In this document: positions 31,036-32,779 of the stretch, one piece after another
How positions within the stretch are numbered: the first letter of the stretch is position 1
How the letters are laid out: each line of letters begins with the position of its first letter
NCBI GenBank assembly: GCA_012520975.1
Contig: JAAYNF010000044.1
Span: 1 to 32,779 of the forward strand
Length of the DNA stretch: 32,779 nucleotides
Source of the DNA: Clostridiaceae bacterium
GTDB lineage: Bacteria > Bacillota > Clostridia > Saccharofermentanales > UBA5734
Direction of reading: 5' to 3'
Translations under genes and position numbers: made by a program
Notes under the pieces: model-generated
What the model was told of the DNA's origin: nothing
The model's input: only the letters and a program-made list of their open reading frames with translations
The model's database searches: none

Positions 31036-32097
31036 TTACTTTGCCGGATCGGATCTCAAAGTGTTCAATCCGGGGCTCTCGAGCAACGAGCCGTCCGGCA
31101 GGCACCAGAGGGCTTCGGTTTGCTCAAATGACTCCAGCAGCCCGAGGCCTGTTTCATACGGAAGACAGAACAACGCCGTGGATAGCACGTCGGCCAGACC
31201 GGCGTCGGGTGTGACAACCGTGACCGAAAGGTAATTGTTTTCCGGGAACAAGGTATCGACATCGATAATGTGGTGGTAGCGCCGGCCGTTTGCCTCATAG
31301 TATCGCTCGTAGCTTCCGCTGGTGGCCACCGAAAGGTCGTGGATGTTCAAGACCGCCAGAAAACCGTTGTCCGGGTCAACGGGATTTTCAATGCCGGCCC
31401 GCCAAGATTCCGGCTTCCGGCTCCGATAACCGATGGCGCGCACATTTCCGCCAACCGATATCAGCAAATGCTTGCCGCCGCGTTTTTCGGCTGCTTGGGC
31501 GGCTTGCTCGACAGCATAGCCTTTGGCAATGGCGCCCACGTCAAGGGACATCGCCGGATCACGAAGCTCAACGGTGTTGTTTCCAGGGTCGACGATCAAA
31601 TCCGAAATGTTGGTGTGACGATCGGCCTCCTTGAGGATTGCCGGTTCCGGAACCTGAGCTGTGGCCGGGTCGGCTAGGGCGGCCGTTCGATGGTTGTGCC
31701 AAATTTTTAGAACCGAACCCATGGCGACGTTAACCCTGCCTTGGGTTTTTTCATGCATTTCCAAAGAAAAAAGCAGCAGATCAATGATTTTTCGATCGAC
31801 CGGAACCGGACCCTGACCGGCTTTGTCATTAACATCCTTGAGGTTGGTTAATCCGGGATAGCTGTTGTAGATATCAAACAGTTGATGGTACATTTCCAAA
31901 TCGTTTTTGATGTGCCGGATCTGTTCTTCAAAGTCGGCACGACTTTCGGCATAGCCGACCATCTGGGTCAGCGTGTCAAAAAGGCCGATAAACTCAGCCT
32001 CATATCTGACCGGCTCGGCAGGCGTGCACGCTGAGCCGGCAAGAACCAGCAGGCAAACCGAAATCCAAAGCAGGCTTTTTTGACATTTCATCAACAT
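31036..32097 (-). CDS. apbE: ApbE, FAD:protein FMN transferase lipoprotein
   Basis: Surface enzyme that attaches FMN to a Thr/Ser of target proteins in a Mg-dependent reaction. The 353-aa product has a signal (LLWISVCLLVLAGSAC, a lenient lipobox with Cys24) and the ApbE core: FDTLTQMVGY, MGSVLKIWHNH, MSLDVGAIAKGYAVEQA, LLISVGGNVRAIG, DLSVATSGSYERYY, HHIIDVDTLFPENN. The usual HIIDPxTG motif is altered to HIIDVDTLFP. The start may be 32097 or the ATG at 32091. No FMN-binding-domain protein (RnfG, NqrC type) is encoded in the window, so the target is elsewhere or in the flanks. Confidence 0.93.
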   Translation of the reverse strand: MLMKCQKSLLWISVCLLVLAGSACTPAEPVRYEAEFIGLFDTLTQMVGYAESRADFEEQIRHIKNDLEMYHQLFDIYNSYPGLTNLKDVNDKAGQGPVPVDRKIIDLLLFSLEMHEKTQGRVNVAMGSVLKIWHNHRTAALADPATAQVPEPAILKEADRHTNISDLIVDPGNNTVELRDPAMSLDVGAIAKGYAVEQAAQAAEKRGGKHLLISVGGNVRAIGYRSRKPESWRAGIENPVDPDNGFLAVLNIHDLSVATSGSYERYYEANGRRYHHIIDVDTLFPENNYLSVTVVTPDAGLADVLSTALFCLPYETGLGLLESFEQTEALWCLPDGSLLESPGLNTLRSDPAK

Positions 32098-32163
32098 ATA
32101 TTACTTTCCATCTCTCGTATTTTACCATATGTTCGAGCCGACCGGCAGAGCCCATGCTACTTT

Positions 32164-32193
32164 TTGTCAAAAACATGATAGAAGTAGTATAAT
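32164..32193 (+). promoter_or_regulatory. promoter of the flavodoxin-like gene
   Basis: TTGTCA (32164-32169), an 18-bp spacer and TATAAT (32188-32193). The -10 lies inside the left arm of the 18-bp palindrome. Confidence 0.7.
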
Positions 32194-32224
32194 ATCATTG
32201 ATCGCAGATCAATGATATTATACT
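32186..32224. repeat. 18-bp perfect inverted repeat over the -10 and start site
   Basis: Arms 32186-32203 and 32207-32224 are exact reverse complements with a 3-bp centre (GCA). The left arm contains TATAAT and the expected transcription start falls near the centre, so only the right arm would be transcribed. The site ends 1 bp before the ribosome site. It fits an operator that would block RNA polymerase. Confidence 0.9.
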
Positions 32225-32238
32225 TGGAGGGAAGCTTT

Positions 32239-32779
32239 GTGAGTAAGAAGATAGTTGCTTTCAGTTGCGGCAGACGTGGTGGAAATACCGAAATCTACGT
32301 TAAGACGGCCTTGCTGGCAGCCAGCAAAATGGGAATCAAGTGTGAACTGATCCGTTTGAACGAGTGTAATCTGATTCCCTGTAAAAACTGTCTGCGCGGT
32401 CCTTGTTACGCCAAGGGTCCTAGCGCCTGTATTCTCAAAGATGACGGCGCTTGGCTGGCGGATAAGTTTTTAGAGAGCGATGGTTATATTTTGGGCGCGC
32501 CGGTCTGGTCACTGTCGCCGACAGGTATCGTGACCGTTTTTCGTGATCGGGTTTTCGGTCCCAAAATGGACCTGGCCGCCTGGGAGATGAACGGGATTCC
32601 GGATTGGGCCAATGGCCGCAATCTGCAGCGGCCGGGAGCGCTTATTTCAGTGGGCGGCGCTTTGACGGAGAACTGGACCAGTCTTGGTTTGGCTACACTT
32701 TATACAACGACATTCTCGACGCAGACCAATGTTGTTGATCATATGAACGTCTATCAAGTTGCGGACTATGGCGAGGCAC
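32239..32779 (+). CDS. flavodoxin-fold (iron-sulfur flavoprotein-like) reductase, 3' end cut by window
   Basis: The first 180 codons of an NADPH-dependent FMN reductase/flavodoxin-like protein. The FMN-binding N-terminus reads KKIVAFSCGRRGGNTEIYVK. It is followed by a cysteine cluster IPCKNCLRGPCYAKGPSAC (C-x2-C-x4-C-x7-C), similar to but not identical with the compact motif of iron-sulfur flavoproteins, and GYILGAPVWSLSPTGIVTVFRDRV. The start is GTG at 32239 with GGAGG 8 nt upstream. The end of the gene is outside the window. Probably an electron carrier or quinone/nitro-reductase; physiological role unknown. Confidence 0.82.
   Translation, partial: MSKKIVAFSCGRRGGNTEIYVKTALLAASKMGIKCELIRLNECNLIPCKNCLRGPCYAKGPSACILKDDGAWLADKFLESDGYILGAPVWSLSPTGIVTVFRDRVFGPKMDLAAWEMNGIPDWANGRNLQRPGALISVGGALTENWTSLGLATLYTTTFSTQTNVVDHMNVYQVADYGEA

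Noticed and set aside
32196-32215. FNR/CRP-type site (TTGAT-N-ATCAA) in the palindrome before the flavodoxin-like gene
   Set aside because: The spacer is 5 bp and not the 4 bp of the FNR pattern, and the symmetry extends to 18 bp, so a standard FNR site is not supported.

Overview
The window looks like chromosomal DNA from an anaerobic, Gram-positive-type bacterium, most likely a Clostridia-class Firmicute. This rests on an ECF thiamine S-component (ThiT) under a TPP riboswitch, a class III fructose-1,6-bisphosphatase, greA followed directly by lysS, a VanZ-like protein, strong AGGAGG-type ribosome sites, sigma-A-like promoters, and many oxygen-sensitive Fe-S and molybdenum proteins. Genes are dense, often overlap by 4 nt (ATGA), and no gap between genes exceeds 300 bp. 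No insertion sequence, CRISPR array, phage gene or rRNA was seen.

Layout. 1-6873 (+): Xaa-Pro aminopeptidase, TPP riboswitch with terminator and thiT, IMP dehydrogenase (Tritrichomonas foetus-like type), greA, lysS, and a membrane protein with a degenerate J-like N-terminus. 6870-9326: an RsuA-type pseudouridine synthase (-) divergent from an Smr protein, a family 4 uracil-DNA glycosylase and a VanZ-like protein (+). 9433-12206: three consecutive LysR-type regulators. 12381-13097: ferritin, two facing terminators, and tRNA-Gln(CUG) on the minus strand. 13206-17932: a 479-aa MaoC/hotdog-like enzyme divergent from a complete TRAP transporter (dctQMP), with a 24-bp perfect inverted repeat between them. 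18053-21479: GDPD phosphodiesterase and a rhodanese lipoprotein (-) divergent from class III fbp (+). 21683-24964: an operon like the Desulfovibrio orange-protein (ORP) loci: DUF5320, DUF134, NifX/ORP-type protein, two MinD/Mrp ATPases with ferredoxin inserts, and a second NifX/ORP-type protein. 25182-31032: a five-gene operon with a cytoplasmic molybdopterin oxidoreductase, a 4x[4Fe-4S] subunit, a TorD-type chaperone, and AsrA-like and AsrB-like subunits. 31036-32779: ApbE (-) and a partial Fe-S-type flavodoxin reductase (+).

How the genes may work together. The most unusual unit is the Mo-enzyme operon. It has no NrfD/DmsC-type membrane anchor and no sulfite reductase AsrC. It appears to join a soluble Mo catalytic subunit to an AsrAB-type NAD(P)H/flavin module, suggesting a cytoplasmic NAD(P)H-dependent reductase or dehydroxylase of unknown substrate. 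The ORP-like operon just upstream may handle Mo/Fe-S metal centres. Several promoters carry long perfect inverted repeats (14720-14786, 21611-21660, 32186-32224) that look like operators for unidentified regulators. The DUF134 gene appears to start at an ATA codon.
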